From positions 815,618 to 879,617 of the forward strand of contig BCIH01000004.1 of NCBI GenBank assembly GCA_002897115.2: a stretch of DNA of 64,000 nt. The letters run 5' to 3'. A program made the translations under genes and the position numbers. The stretch comes from Prototheca cutis. Lineage: Eukaryota; Chlorophyta; Trebouxiophyceae; Chlorellales; Chlorellaceae. Positions 45,705 through 55,712 of the stretch are shown here, piece after piece. The first letter of the stretch is position 1, and each line of letters begins with the position of its first letter. The notes beneath the pieces were generated by a model, which made no database searches, was not told the DNA's origin, and saw only the letters and a program-made list of their open reading frames with translations.

Positions 45705-46509
45705 GGAAACGATGAAATCCTTTAGACTTGAGGCAGCTGCGCGTTCAATTTAACCCACACAATGCTGCTCGACCTGCAAAAAATGGTCAAGGGGAGGCAG
45801 ATAGTTCTTGTAGCCTACGTTGACAATGTTGCTTCTGTACGAGCGTCAACCTCCCCCCTCAGAGGTACCCTGAACACACGGGCACCGATCACCCAGTCGC
45901 CATGTACGTGGTCGGCGACACAGGTGGTCTTGCAGAGCTCCGCGCCAGGACAATAAACCCTGAACTGGGTACTTCCTCCCGAAACAAAAGCTCCAAGACC
46001 TTCAATAGCGCGGAATCCAGAGACGGGCTGCAGATCGACCTGGCCACCTGACTCGGCCCCAGGCCAGCACCTAGCTCCAGCGCGGTACCATGTCGATTGG
46101 TGCGACCACCCAATCCCGGTGCCAATACTCAGCGAAAAGTCGCTCGATGCCTCTGAGAGTCCCCATCCCTGGTCCAGACCAGACATCTCTGGTGCCGGGA
46201 GCCGTGCCTCGAACGAGGCACCAACCTCGAGCCTCCGACCATCGCACCGCGGACTCGCAGTCTCCCTGCACCTGCTGCTAACGTGATCGCCAGGGAGGGA
46301 CTGGAAAACCTTGCTCATCACGTTCCTAGGGCGTTATGGCATACAGGATGCATGTGAAATACAGGGGAGTCAGGTGGGGCCCAGCACATCGGTCTGGGCA
46401 GGTTTCCCCCGGCTGAGGAGCGCGTGTGTGGACACGATCATGTTCATCATTTGAGGACAGCGCGTGGAAAAACGAACAATCAAGGTCCGTGCGCAGCAAA
46501 ACAACGCCG
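45705..46509. other. Intergenic region with an orphan minus-strand frame
   Basis: About 800 bases separating two minus-strand genes: the 3' flank of the oxygenase and the promoter of the AP2 gene. It includes the candidate orphan frame 45815-46318, listed separately. Confidence 0.5.
45815..46318 (-). CDS. Orphan open frame, hypothetical (167 aa)
   Basis: An uninterrupted frame of 167 residues on the minus strand upstream of the AP2 gene. The second half alternates hydrophobic and polar residues in a protein-like way (FRAIEGLGAFVSGG, FRVYCPGAELCKTTCVADHV, WVIGARVFRVP). The first half is less convincing, and another minus-strand frame over 46071-46271 is also open. No family is recognised. It may be a small real gene, an exon or upstream frame of the AP2 transcript, or chance in GC-rich DNA. 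Confidence 0.3.
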   Translation of the reverse strand: MSKVFQSLPGDHVSSRCRETASPRCDGRRLEVGASFEARLPAPEMSGLDQGWGLSEASSDFSLSIGTGIGWSHQSTWYRAGARCWPGAESGGQVDLQPVSGFRAIEGLGAFVSGGSTQFRVYCPGAELCKTTCVADHVHGDWVIGARVFRVPLRGEVDARTEATLST

Positions 46510-48548
46510 TCACTCCTCTGGAAGCTTGTATCCTGAATGCGTCTGGCGGTACTTGTCCAGCAGATACTCGCCGCACTGGATGGGCTCATACGCCTGCCCT
46601 CCCTCTGCTAGGCACTGTGCGGGCCGAATTCGTTGGTGCGGAAGTTGGTGATAGGGAATAGAACGGGGGCTTGTACAGTGAATGAACAGGCTTTCATCGC
46701 TGCTGGTTCCTTAAGCGGCCTGATTCCAGCGACCCCACTCCACTGAACAAGCCTCCCTCCCCTCCCCACCAAAGAAAAATAACAAATAACAGTGGTCCTG
46801 CCCCTCGCACCTGTGGGAACACCTCAACCACCGTCTCAAAGTTGGGCTCTATAAAAAATGCAGCTGAGAAGCGCTCGCGCCCAGTGGTGTTGACAACGCG
46901 GTGCAGTGTGCTTTGGAACCGTCCACCAGTCCAGCGCTCCAGCATGTCCCCCAGGTTGACAACCAGTGTGCCGGGGACAAACGGCACGTCAGTCCACGTG
47001 CCATCCACATTGATCTGGAGGCCCGGAGTGCCGTCGGTCAACAAGAAAGTGAGACAACCGTAGTCTGAGTGCGCGCCGGCACTGAACTCCCCAGCGTCTG
47101 GCCGTGCAACGTCGCAGCTGCATTGATGTGGTGTGATGGGAACACCAGGTTGCCACGGCACGCAGATCTCGGGTGGCTGGTGCCACGTTTTGGTACCGCA
47201 TTCCTTTCTCTGGCCACCGCAAAGAGGGAATCGTGCTGTGCCCTGGCCCCCTTTTTTCACGCCAAACACACCCACTCACTTCCACACACCAACGCCATCA
47301 CACAGTCCAAGAACAGACCTGTAGTGCAGAGGTCTTAGGCTGGCAATGGGCCTGCTGAAAAGCTCATCAAAATGGCCCGGGGCCAAACCCAGTGACCGTG
47401 CCAGCACCGGCAGCACCCGACGCATCAACGCCGTCATCTCGTCGTAGTACGCCTGTGTCGCCGCCCGGTAGCCCGGCAGCACCTCCTGTGCAAGTTTTGG
47501 GTTGGCAATGACCATGCTCGTCACGAATGCAATGACATCAGATCGCAACTGCTGCGCGCAGCATCCTAATCATTTCAGATGGAGCAGGATTTCTCCTTGA
47601 GTGCCATGGCTGGCCCGTGTCACGGCCCTCGCTCCCCGGCCCAACTCCCAAACCAAGCACACCTCAGGCAGCCATTGGTTGGGCCCGTGCAGGGGCAGGG
47701 CGGCTTCGGGGCTGCCGGGTCCCACATGCCGTCCAAAGTAGAGGCCCTCATGGGTGTCGGGCCGCGTGGAGTGCTCCGGATCCAGCGTACCCTCCATGTG
47801 CGGTGTGTAACCCCTGTGTGAGTGCTGTCATGAAGAAGGGCTGATTGGCCGTCTGTTCACGTCACTTGGCAATGCGCCTGCCGACACGCAGCGAGACCCT
47901 GCAGACAACTCGGAGATCCCAAGACCACGCACAGCATCCACGCCCCCCCCCCCCCCCGAACACATGCCCAACCTCCGCCCCACCCAGCCCCGGACCTGTT
48001 GTTCTTGTCCTGCACAATCATCATCTTCTTCTCCAGTGGCAGTCGGAAAAAGGCACGTTGGGCGTCCATGAAGGCAGTCATCACCTCCTCCGGAACGCCA
48101 TGGTTGGCCACTGCACGGGGACCAGGGCGCTGACAGTGAGTGGCAGGGCACAGTGCGCCAGCATGGAAACGCGGTGCGCATGCAGCGCAGGCACAAGCTG
48201 CTAGGGTTCACGGCCCCACCGCCGCGTGCGCTATGACGCTTGGCGCTGATCTTCAGAGCCGAAACACCCACTCTCCCCCTTCAAAACTTGAAAAATGCCC
48301 ATTCTTACGGTAGAGAAAGCCGTGATCCAGGCAAGCTTTACGCCATGTCTCGATGACGGTGTCCTCGTCCTTGCTCAAGTCCACCACAGGGATGACCTGT
48401 TCCGCATAGGTGGGACGAGGTTTTCGACGGGGCATCGTCACCCCCCGCGACGCGTCCAGCCGCGCAGATCGGTAGTCAACGCAGGTAGATGCCCATGGAT
48501 GCGCGTACTTACCCGGGATGGCGCGTGCTCCTCCGTTGCCTGCGCCAT
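46510..48548 (-). CDS. 2-oxoglutarate/Fe(II)-dependent oxygenase (IPNS/GA-oxidase type)
   Basis: Soluble oxygenase that couples 2-oxoglutarate decarboxylation to oxidation of a small molecule. Seven minus-strand exons (48548-48513, 48396-48309, 48110-47996, 47813-47663, 47551-47319, 47117-46811, 46614-46510) join in phase to 344 residues, the normal size. The N-terminal DIOX_N part has VIPVVDLSKDE and LANHGVPEEVM. Iron ligands are H224 and D226 (AGAHSDYG) and H280 (STLHRVVN). R290 and S292 (RERFSAAFF) bind 2-oxoglutarate. GYTPHMEGTLDPE, TRPDTHEGLYFG and the end EPIQCGEYLLDKYRQTH are also family-typical. The substrate is unknown. Exon 1 uses the ATG at 48548 with a strong GTAAGT donor; an alternative start at about 48434, in frame with exon 2, would give MPRRKPRPTYAEQ. 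Confidence 0.88.
47943..47957 (+). repeat. Poly-C tract in oxygenase intron
   Basis: 15 C on the plus strand (poly-G on the coding strand) inside intron 47814-47995. Confidence 0.8.
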
Positions 48549-49459
48549 GATGCCGGTGGGGTGGCAGGCGAGGGGTTCGTCTGCTGCCAGTAGATGGGCC
48601 GTGCGCGGCTGAATTTGAAGCAACAGCTACAGCGCGGTGTCGAGAGTGACACAGCATGCAATTCTACTGTTGTTTCCTGGGGATATGAGTCGACTGGACG
48701 GGTTGGATGAGGGGTGTCGGGTTGAGACCCCCGCAGTTGCCGGGCCCAGGGGTAGCCAGGGGCGCGCCCACAGGTAGTGCCCTGTTTCTGGACTGCACCT
48801 GGCCTCTTCCCCTCGGGTCAGCAATATGGCACATTACAAGGTGGGTGATGCTCCCAATACCGTACCAAGTGCTCGGGTTGGCAGTCCATTTACACATGGC
48901 ACCTGGCTCGGGTGGTGTGCGCCGTGGGGGCAGCGCCGGGGGTTGGCACCAGAACGTACAGAGGCGCAGCAACATCACATCATCAAGCGTGATGGGTATG
49001 CTAAATACGAAGGTGCAACAGTTTTGGGGCGGGTGCTAGGGGCAGGCAACGTGGCCAGACCCTGGCGGCGCTGGCGTCATGTGCTGGAAAAGAAAGAAAT
49101 ACAGCAGGTTGAGTGGCTGGAGAGTGGCACCCCCTGGTGGATTGGTGCGGTGGCCCCAATGGCGATAGTAGCACTGCAAGACAGGAAGGCGGGCGGGCAG
49201 GTACTTGCGAAGGGGAAAGACGGGTTGGGTTCAAAAAGCAGGGCGCACATGCAAACAGGACAGACGAGAGCTGTGCATGCGCATTGAGACATAAAAACTG
49301 TTTTTTGGTAGTTGGGAAGCGAAGAAACGTGCGGTGGTGCGTAAAGAAAGAAAGAACTGCCAGATTCATCGGCGGCCGGGGTTTGACGATTCGGGATGCG
49401 ATGGGGTACAGTATGAGAAAACATGGCGGCTGCCTGCCAGCCCACCTCGCTCCGTATCA
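48549..49459. other. Intergenic between two minus-strand genes
   Basis: About 910 bases holding the promoter of the oxygenase and the 3' flank of the purine permease. An open frame of 153 residues on the plus strand (48826-49287) shows no recognisable family and I do not call it. Confidence 0.5.
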
Positions 49460-51821
49460 TCAGGCCTCGGAGTGGGTCGACTTGTCCACAACGGACTTTT
49501 CGCTGAGGGTGTCTGCAGCAGCGCTGGCGGGGGCTGCCTCGTCCTCGGAGGAGCGCTCGTCCTTGAACGTGCGGATGCCCTCGGAATCATGTAAATTTAC
49601 GTCTGGCTTGAGGACAAAGGTCATCTGGTGCACAATCTTCCAGGTGGGCCCGTCCTCCACGTCGTCGGGCTTGCCAAACAGCTTGAGCTGGCAGTAGTTG
49701 ATGCAGAAGACGGAGCCGTTGATGATGATGTAGGAGAAGATGCCCGCGATGAAGCCATAGGCGATGGAGTAGGTCAGGGGCATGACGATGAAGGTGAGAA
49801 ACGCGGGCACCGCCTCCTGGACGTTTCCCCAGTCAATCTTGACGATGTTGATCATCATCATGGCGCCCACCAGCACCAGTGCGGGGCCCGTGGCATAGGG
49901 CGGGATGCTGGCCAGCAGGGGCGTGAAGAAGAGCGAGACGAAGAACCAAAAGCTGATGGCCAGCGCCGCGATGCCCGTGCGCGCGCCCTCTCGGATGCCC
50001 GACGCCGACTCCACGAACACCGTCACGGGGGAGGTGCCCAGCACCGCGCCGATGGAGATGGAGATGCCGTCCACGCAAAAGGCTGGGAGCTGGCGCTGGA
50101 ACTGCTTGGTCTTCTCGTCGATAAAGTTGGGGATGTAGAGCGACAGGAAGTTGGCCATCGAGTACAGCGTCCCCGTGCAGTCGAGAAAGTCGACATACAA
50201 AAATGTAATCAGTGCCAGCCACAGCTGCCCCGTCTTGAACCCGGAAAAGTCAAACTTGGCATTGACGTAGGACGTGTCGGGCACGGCCACGACCTTCTTG
50301 AAGTAGTCCAGGCGGTTCTCGCCGCCCGGGCCCGCGGAGGAGCCCAGGTATGCAGCATGGTTGCCCGACGTCGGGATCCAAGAGATGACGGTGACAAAAA
50401 CGATGCCCACCATCAGCGCGCCCTTGACGTTCTTCGCCAGCAGCACGGCCATGAGCATGCCACCGGCGATGCCCAGCCACGTCTGCCCCGAACGCAGCAC
50501 GCCTGCAGACTCGCAAAAGTAGTTCGCCGACGCCGTCCAACCGGAGTTTTCGGGATTGGCAATGGCCGCGCCGTCAGACAGGATGCACGCGTCCTCCAGC
50601 TGCGAGCTGGAAAATGTGTACTGGTGCGCGCGGTACGAGGGCGGGCAGCCGCCCAGGGTCACCGATGTTGCGCCCGAGTACGTCACCACGCCGATGCCCT
50701 CGGCCTGCTGGAGCCCGATAAAGGCCAGGAACGCGCCGATGCCGGCAGAGGTGGCCAGCCAGAGGGGCCGGGGCACCAGCGTCGTCAGCCATGTGCGCAG
50801 CCCTAGAACCGAGATGATGACGAAGATGAAGCCCTCGATGAACACGGCAGACAGCGCCATGTTGAAGGGAACCATGCCCGTGCCCATGAACCCGACCACG
50901 GTGTAGGCAAAGTACGCGTTCAGGCCCATGCCAGGGGCGATGGCCAGGGGCAGGTTGCCCATCACACCCATCAGGAAGTTGGCAATCACGCACGCCGCGG
51001 CCGTCGCGCTGATCAGCGAACGTTGCGTGTTGGAAATGCACTCGTCGCACTCGGGGGTGCCGAGAGATCCGGGACCCTCGGGGCACGCGCCGTTCAGAGG
51101 GCACATGCCGCCCGTGTCCTTCAGGATGCCCGCATTCACCGCCAAAATGTACGCAACCTGCGAGATCGTTCGGGTTTTGTTTTTCCTGTTTGTTTGTGTG
51201 TGCGTAGGGGTGTTGGAGTCATCAGGGACGGTGCGTTCACCAGTGCACTCCTCATCGGCACATGGGAACGACAGCAGAGTTCATAAAACTGGAAAATAGT
51301 TTGTGGTGCGATCCAGGGTGCTTCAGCAAGACAATCCAGGGCCCAGAGGAATGTAAAGAATCCCATGCAGTTGGGGAACCGGCGCAGCTTCCCCCAACAG
51401 CATCGGCCGAGCCCGGGCCCATTAATTGCGAGAGCGCGATCCCCGTGGAAGCCCACCGCATCACGCAAAGCAGGGCCGCACTCACCGTCAGGAAAGTCAC
51501 ACTTCCGCCGCGGAACTCTTGGAAGAAGGTGCTGCCACGTTCCTTGATCAGGAAAAACTTGCCGACCCTCTGCAAGCGGGGAGACGAGAGCCGTTGCGAT
51601 GAGCCCAGGGGCCGCGGGCCGGAGATATAACCCTACCTCGGGCCCGGAACATGAGGTGGCCGAGCACCGCGCACTGCCATCCTGAGATAAGCGCGCTGCA
51701 TTCGCAGGATCCGTCGATGATGCACAACACATTCCTGCCCACTCACGCTGTCACCGATGGTCTCGTTGATGCTGTGCACCATCCTCCCATATCTGGAGGT
51801 GGGCGGGGCGGCTTCAGCCAT
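49460..51821 (-). CDS. AZG1: Adenine/guanine permease, AzgA (AZG) type
   Basis: Proton-coupled purine uptake across the plasma membrane in the NCS2/NAT superfamily. Minus-strand exons 51821-51747, 51569-51486 and 51157-49460, all phase 0, give 618 residues. Family blocks are RFRGGSVTFLT reading into VAYILAVNAGILKDTGG, FLMGVMGNLPLAIAPGMGLN and AYFAYTVVGFMGTG, FVDFLDCTGTLYSMA-type helix 8, and the helix 10 signature region GAVLGTSPVTVFVESASGI. About 12-14 helices can be counted. A loop of ~60 residues with several Cys (CPPSYRAHQYTF...ACILS) lies between helices 5 and 6. The C-terminal tail is acidic and Ser-rich (DERSSEDEAAPAS). The gene diverges from NBS1. Confidence 0.93.
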
Positions 51822-52854
51822 GGTCCCGCCGTGTGATCACAGATCGGGACGCAGAGGCAATCAATGCCGTAATTGCAAAAAACTTGCAATGCCCGAGTGA
51901 TGGTGGTGGCGACCTTTGCTCTGGGGTTTTAAGATCACTGCTAGGTGCTAGGGTTACACGGCGGACGTTGGAAAACCCCGGGGTCATCCCAGGAAACGTG
52001 AGGGCCGGCTAGGGCTGGGCCGTACAGTTTTCAATCCCGGAAGCGGCCGGTTCTCGGGTCTCCCCGCTTCTGAGTCTTATATTATAATTTATACCAGTTT
52101 ATGGGTAGTTTCGCGCTGCTCCGGCGTGCCAACACCGCACCGGCTAGGGCTCTCCGCCGGAGCTCGGCCGTTTGGACCCCTCCTCACTCACGGCCCGCGA
52201 GGGTTTACGATGCCAGCTCATCACAAACGGTTTGGGACGTAGGATGGACAGGAGCTCCAACACACGAATTCTCTCGTTGGAAGGGACGCGCTTTTCCTCT
52301 GCAGTCACAGATCACTGCAGCGACGTGTTTTGAACGTACGGGTCCGTACCGAGAGCGCAGCTGGGACAGCAACAAACGGGGCTGGCAACAGTCCTGGTAG
52401 TCCGATCCGGAAGCCCAGAAGTTGGGATTGGGCCCTGCTCGGAGCGCCTGCCCGCGCACGCAATCTCGTGGGTCCGGGGATCACAGCACGGGCGTCAGTC
52501 CCGAGAGGCCAGGCATGGTTCCCATCTCGGCCACCATTTGCTTGCCAGTGCGGCGATTCAGTGGTGCCGGTGTTGGCGGTGGGCAAAAAGCGACGCGCGC
52601 GGTGAGCCGAACAAACAAACCAGAATCATGCCTCATTCGGTACCAGGCCTGCAATCGTTTGCCAGTGTGATTCGGGATTGTTGACGAGGACTTTGTGTTC
52701 GCTGGAACGAGCATGTCGGCCTGACACTGCTGCCAATGGAGGGTTAACAACGGCCGCTCATTAAGGGCCCATCGGGTACCTCTACCAATGCTTCATTTGG
52801 GGTCCATATGCCCGGTGCAATCTGACTCCAGTATCATTAGAAGGTCGTGACGGC
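51822..52854. other. Divergent region between AZG permease and NBS1
   Basis: About 1 kb between two opposite starts. An AT-rich patch at about 52077-52099, unusual in this GC-rich DNA, lies just before the candidate frame at 52101 and may be a core promoter. Confidence 0.5.
52101..52400 (+). CDS. Candidate small ORF with organelle-presequence-like start
   Basis: An open frame of 99 residues starts directly after an AT-rich promoter-like patch. Its start (MGSFALLRRANTAPARALRR) is Arg/Ala/Ser-rich without acidic residues, as in mitochondrial or plastid presequences. The rest has no recognised domain, and no splice continuation was found. Listed because start and upstream context are suggestive; it may be chance. 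Confidence 0.22.
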   Translation: MGSFALLRRANTAPARALRRSSAVWTPPHSRPARVYDASSSQTVWDVGWTGAPTHEFSRWKGRAFPLQSQITAATCFERTGPYRERSWDSNKRGWQQSW

Positions 52855-55303
52855 ATGTCCAGCATGTGGTTGCTCGAGGCGAAGCAGTTTCAAGACGATC
52901 GCAGATCGGAGGCCGCCACGTCCGCGAGGTTCCTCCTGCGGCCCGGAACCTACACCGTAGGGCGGCAGGGGGCCCAATGCGACATCAGTGTCGCCGAAGA
53001 CAAGAGCATCTCCCGCGTCCATGCCATCATTGTTGTTCCATCCCTAGACGCATGGCCCCCGGGCGAGCGCCCAAGCATCACAGTCCAAGGTGGGCCTTTG
53101 CGGCGCCAACCTTGCGTGCACCCCCCCTGCAAGGGCCTGTCTTGCAGATGCTGGGAGTCCCACTCATGCCGCCGGATGTGCAGATAGGAGCAGATATGGC
53201 ACTCTGGTGTCGGCCACCAATGCGGGCCTGCAGACCACGCCCACCGCCAAGGAGGCACGCGCTTCACACAGCCATTACATCAAGGTGCGGCCGGTGCTCA
53301 GCTGACCTGTCCATGCGTTGACTCTGTAATTGCGTGTCATGTGTGACGAAGGGACACTCTCTCAGCGGTCCTGTGACCCCTTTGTTCCAATTCATTGCAG
53401 TTTGGGCTGCAATCTCCGTTTAGGTGCTGTCGCAGTGAAAAGGAGGGCTAGCATGCCGAACGACACAAGGGATTCTGTGTTCGCGGAGCCCCTGCAACAT
53501 GCTGTTCGAAAAGTTCCATGGCATTCTACCAAGGGTATTGTCTCTGACCCATGACAGGCTGTACCACCTGGACTGGGCAGTCTGTCTCAGCAGCGGATTG
53601 GACCATGCCGAGCGAGCACAGGCGCTGAAGGATGCGGCGGCCGTAGGTGGGTTCACACGGGCACCCACCAGCTAGATCCTTCTGGAATTGCCATTGCCAG
53701 CATGGAGAAAATGTTTCGACCTCCCGTGACAGGTCTGCGTGTCGTGGACTCGTTGGAAGAAACCCCGGGGACGAGATTTGTGGTGCCCCAGCTCCCAGCG
53801 CTGCGGCTTGATGCGTCATTGGCTTTGGCCCTCTCGCTCCGTCGGACCGTTGTCACGACTGCATGGTGGGTCTGCCGAGGGCATCCAGTCGCTGACCTGT
53901 GGGTGGATGCAGCAGTGGAGGCTGTTTTGGCATCACGTCCTGCCGACTGTGCTCTCCAGTTGGCTATTCGACACACCGCCGCTCCATCACGATGCACAGG
54001 TTGAGGGCATGGGCCGGTCAGGAGGGGCCCTGGCATCAAAGAGGGCCGGCGGAGGCAGAATATTGCCCGGCGCTGCAGCACACAGGCGCAGATCTTGAAT
54101 GGCTCACGGTGCGGTGTGCACAGCTTCGGAAGCAGCAGGCGTTGGAGGGAAGGGTCTTCGCATGGCAACGTGATGTTGAGGTGCGAATCCCGGTCTGAAA
54201 ACCGTGGGCAGATCCCATCGTCCGAGTGCAAGCATTGTGATGGTTGCACTGCGGCAAACATCTTTACAGACCCCGGCCGATGGCCCTCACCAGAGACAGC
54301 TGTTTCTATTCTGTACAGGTGGATGGTGCAGTGGACCGGTTTATCCAGCTGCTGGGAGGAAAGACAGTTACCTCACCGCCGAGAGGTGGCAATGCCATTG
54401 TCATTGAACCGCGGAACTCCACCAAGTTCTCGGCTGTGCAGTACAAGTGCATGAGCCCCGACAAGATACTGGTATGAGGAAGCTGGGTTTCTTCGCCTTG
54501 CATGTCCGGAAGCTTCGGGGGACGCAGAGGAGAGGACCCCCTGCAGGTCAAGGTTGCGGCCCAAGAATGTACCCTCTGCTCCGAAGACGTATTCAGCAAA
54601 AAGCACCATTCCCCATGACTACAGACATCGCTGATCCTGGAGGAGCCGGCCCCAGAGCAGGATGTGGACCCGGGCGTGCCGACGCCGTCGCCCCAAGCCC
54701 AGCCCAGAAGAAAGACGGCATGCCCTGAGTGTCCAATGGGAAGGCACGACGTGCATGAGACCGACCGGAGTGCCGCTCTTGCCCGGGTGCCCAACCGACA
54801 ACGTAATGGCCCGTCGCTACCCCAGCAGTCAGCAGCGCCTGCTGCATCTCAAGCGCCCAGCGCCCGACCAAACAGTGCTGTCAAGATGGGTTCATACTGT
54901 GGAATTTCTGGTGATGGATCGGCGTCCCCTGGCCCACACCGAGAACTACCTGCCACGGCTCGGGAGTTGGATGGGCCGAACCTGGTGATCTTTGCGCCTG
55001 CCGTCATCAAGCGTGGTGATACCGGACAAGCAGGTGCATCTAAAGGCAGGGGCATTGGGGAATTGCTTGGAGCGACTGCATCTCTGTGTTCAATCCTCGT
55101 GCTGTGTGCGTGCTGCAGTGTGGCAGCACCAAAGCCTCGCATGCATGGCATGCATGCCTCTCGGGTGCTGGCTGGGACGGGATCGGCGAATGACGTGCTC
55201 TGAGTTCCTTTCGGTCGACATTCCACGCGCAGAGAGCTCCAAAGCCTTCAAGCGCAAGAGAGTGGCGAGCGAGCACGCCTCCGGCGCACGTGCATCCCGT
55301 TAA
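52855..55303 (+). CDS. NBS1: NBS1/nibrin (MRN double-strand-break repair complex)
   Basis: Phospho-protein-binding subunit of MRE11-RAD50-NBS1, nuclear. Nine exons: 52855-53089, 53184-53284, 53401-53423, 53558-53646, 53733-53902, 54022-54180, 54319-54471, 54625-55033 and 55233-55303, about 470 residues. The N-terminal FHA domain shows GTYTVGRQG, DKSISRVHAII and DRSRYGT, then the micro-exon FGLQSPF and RLYHLDWAVCLSSGLD, which align with nibrin by pattern. BRCT1 covers RFVVPQLPA to RRTVVTTAWW. BRCT2 begins RKQQALEGRVFAW and continues FIQLLGGKTV. A disordered linker and a short basic C-terminus (SSKAFKRKRV) follow, possibly the MRE11-binding end. The junction between exons 5 and 6 is uncertain: donor 53999 with acceptor 54059 also keeps phase but gives a 59-base intron. 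The protein is shorter than animal nibrin. Confidence 0.8.
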
Positions 55304-55712
55304 TTCATTCATCGCTGGTGCGCCGGCAAGAACAAAGGTATGCCAGGGACCATGCAAACGTGCTGGCAGCACATGAGATGCGTGTTTGTTTAGTGTGTGC
55401 ATGGATGGGAGCAGGCGCTGTCCAAGGCGCACGCACTTGTTGGAGTTCTCAATACACGGCATGCACATGTTTCTATTGTTCTGGGATTGCGGTCTCCTGT
55501 CACTGCAGGAGCGCCATCACACAGGGACACGCCCTGGTCGCTGCTCGTCCCGGCAGGATGCAGCCTCTGGCCATGTCTTTTCCTGATGCAAACGCGCTCT
55601 GAATTCAATGTCACATCAGTTGGAAGAGAGCCCGTGCACGATGTCTCGTCGTGAACAATGTGCATGGTGTTGTACTCTCAACCAACTGTCCAACTGTTTC
55701 ATAACCACCAGA
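55304..55712. other. Convergent intergenic region (NBS1 / LTV1)
   Basis: About 410 bases between two stops; nothing recognised. Confidence 0.6.

Noticed and set aside
48826..49287. 153-residue plus-strand frame between oxygenase and permease
   Set aside because: No domain, no splice partners, and composition typical of translated spacer.
49628..50806. 392-residue plus-strand frame opposite the AZG permease
   Set aside because: Antisense shadow rich in Arg, His, Gly and Asp.
54557..54624. Possible extra NBS1 exon after a CTGCAG acceptor
   Set aside because: It reads VKVAAQECTLCSEDVFSK but runs into a stop at its end, and skipping it gives a continuous frame into TSLILEE.
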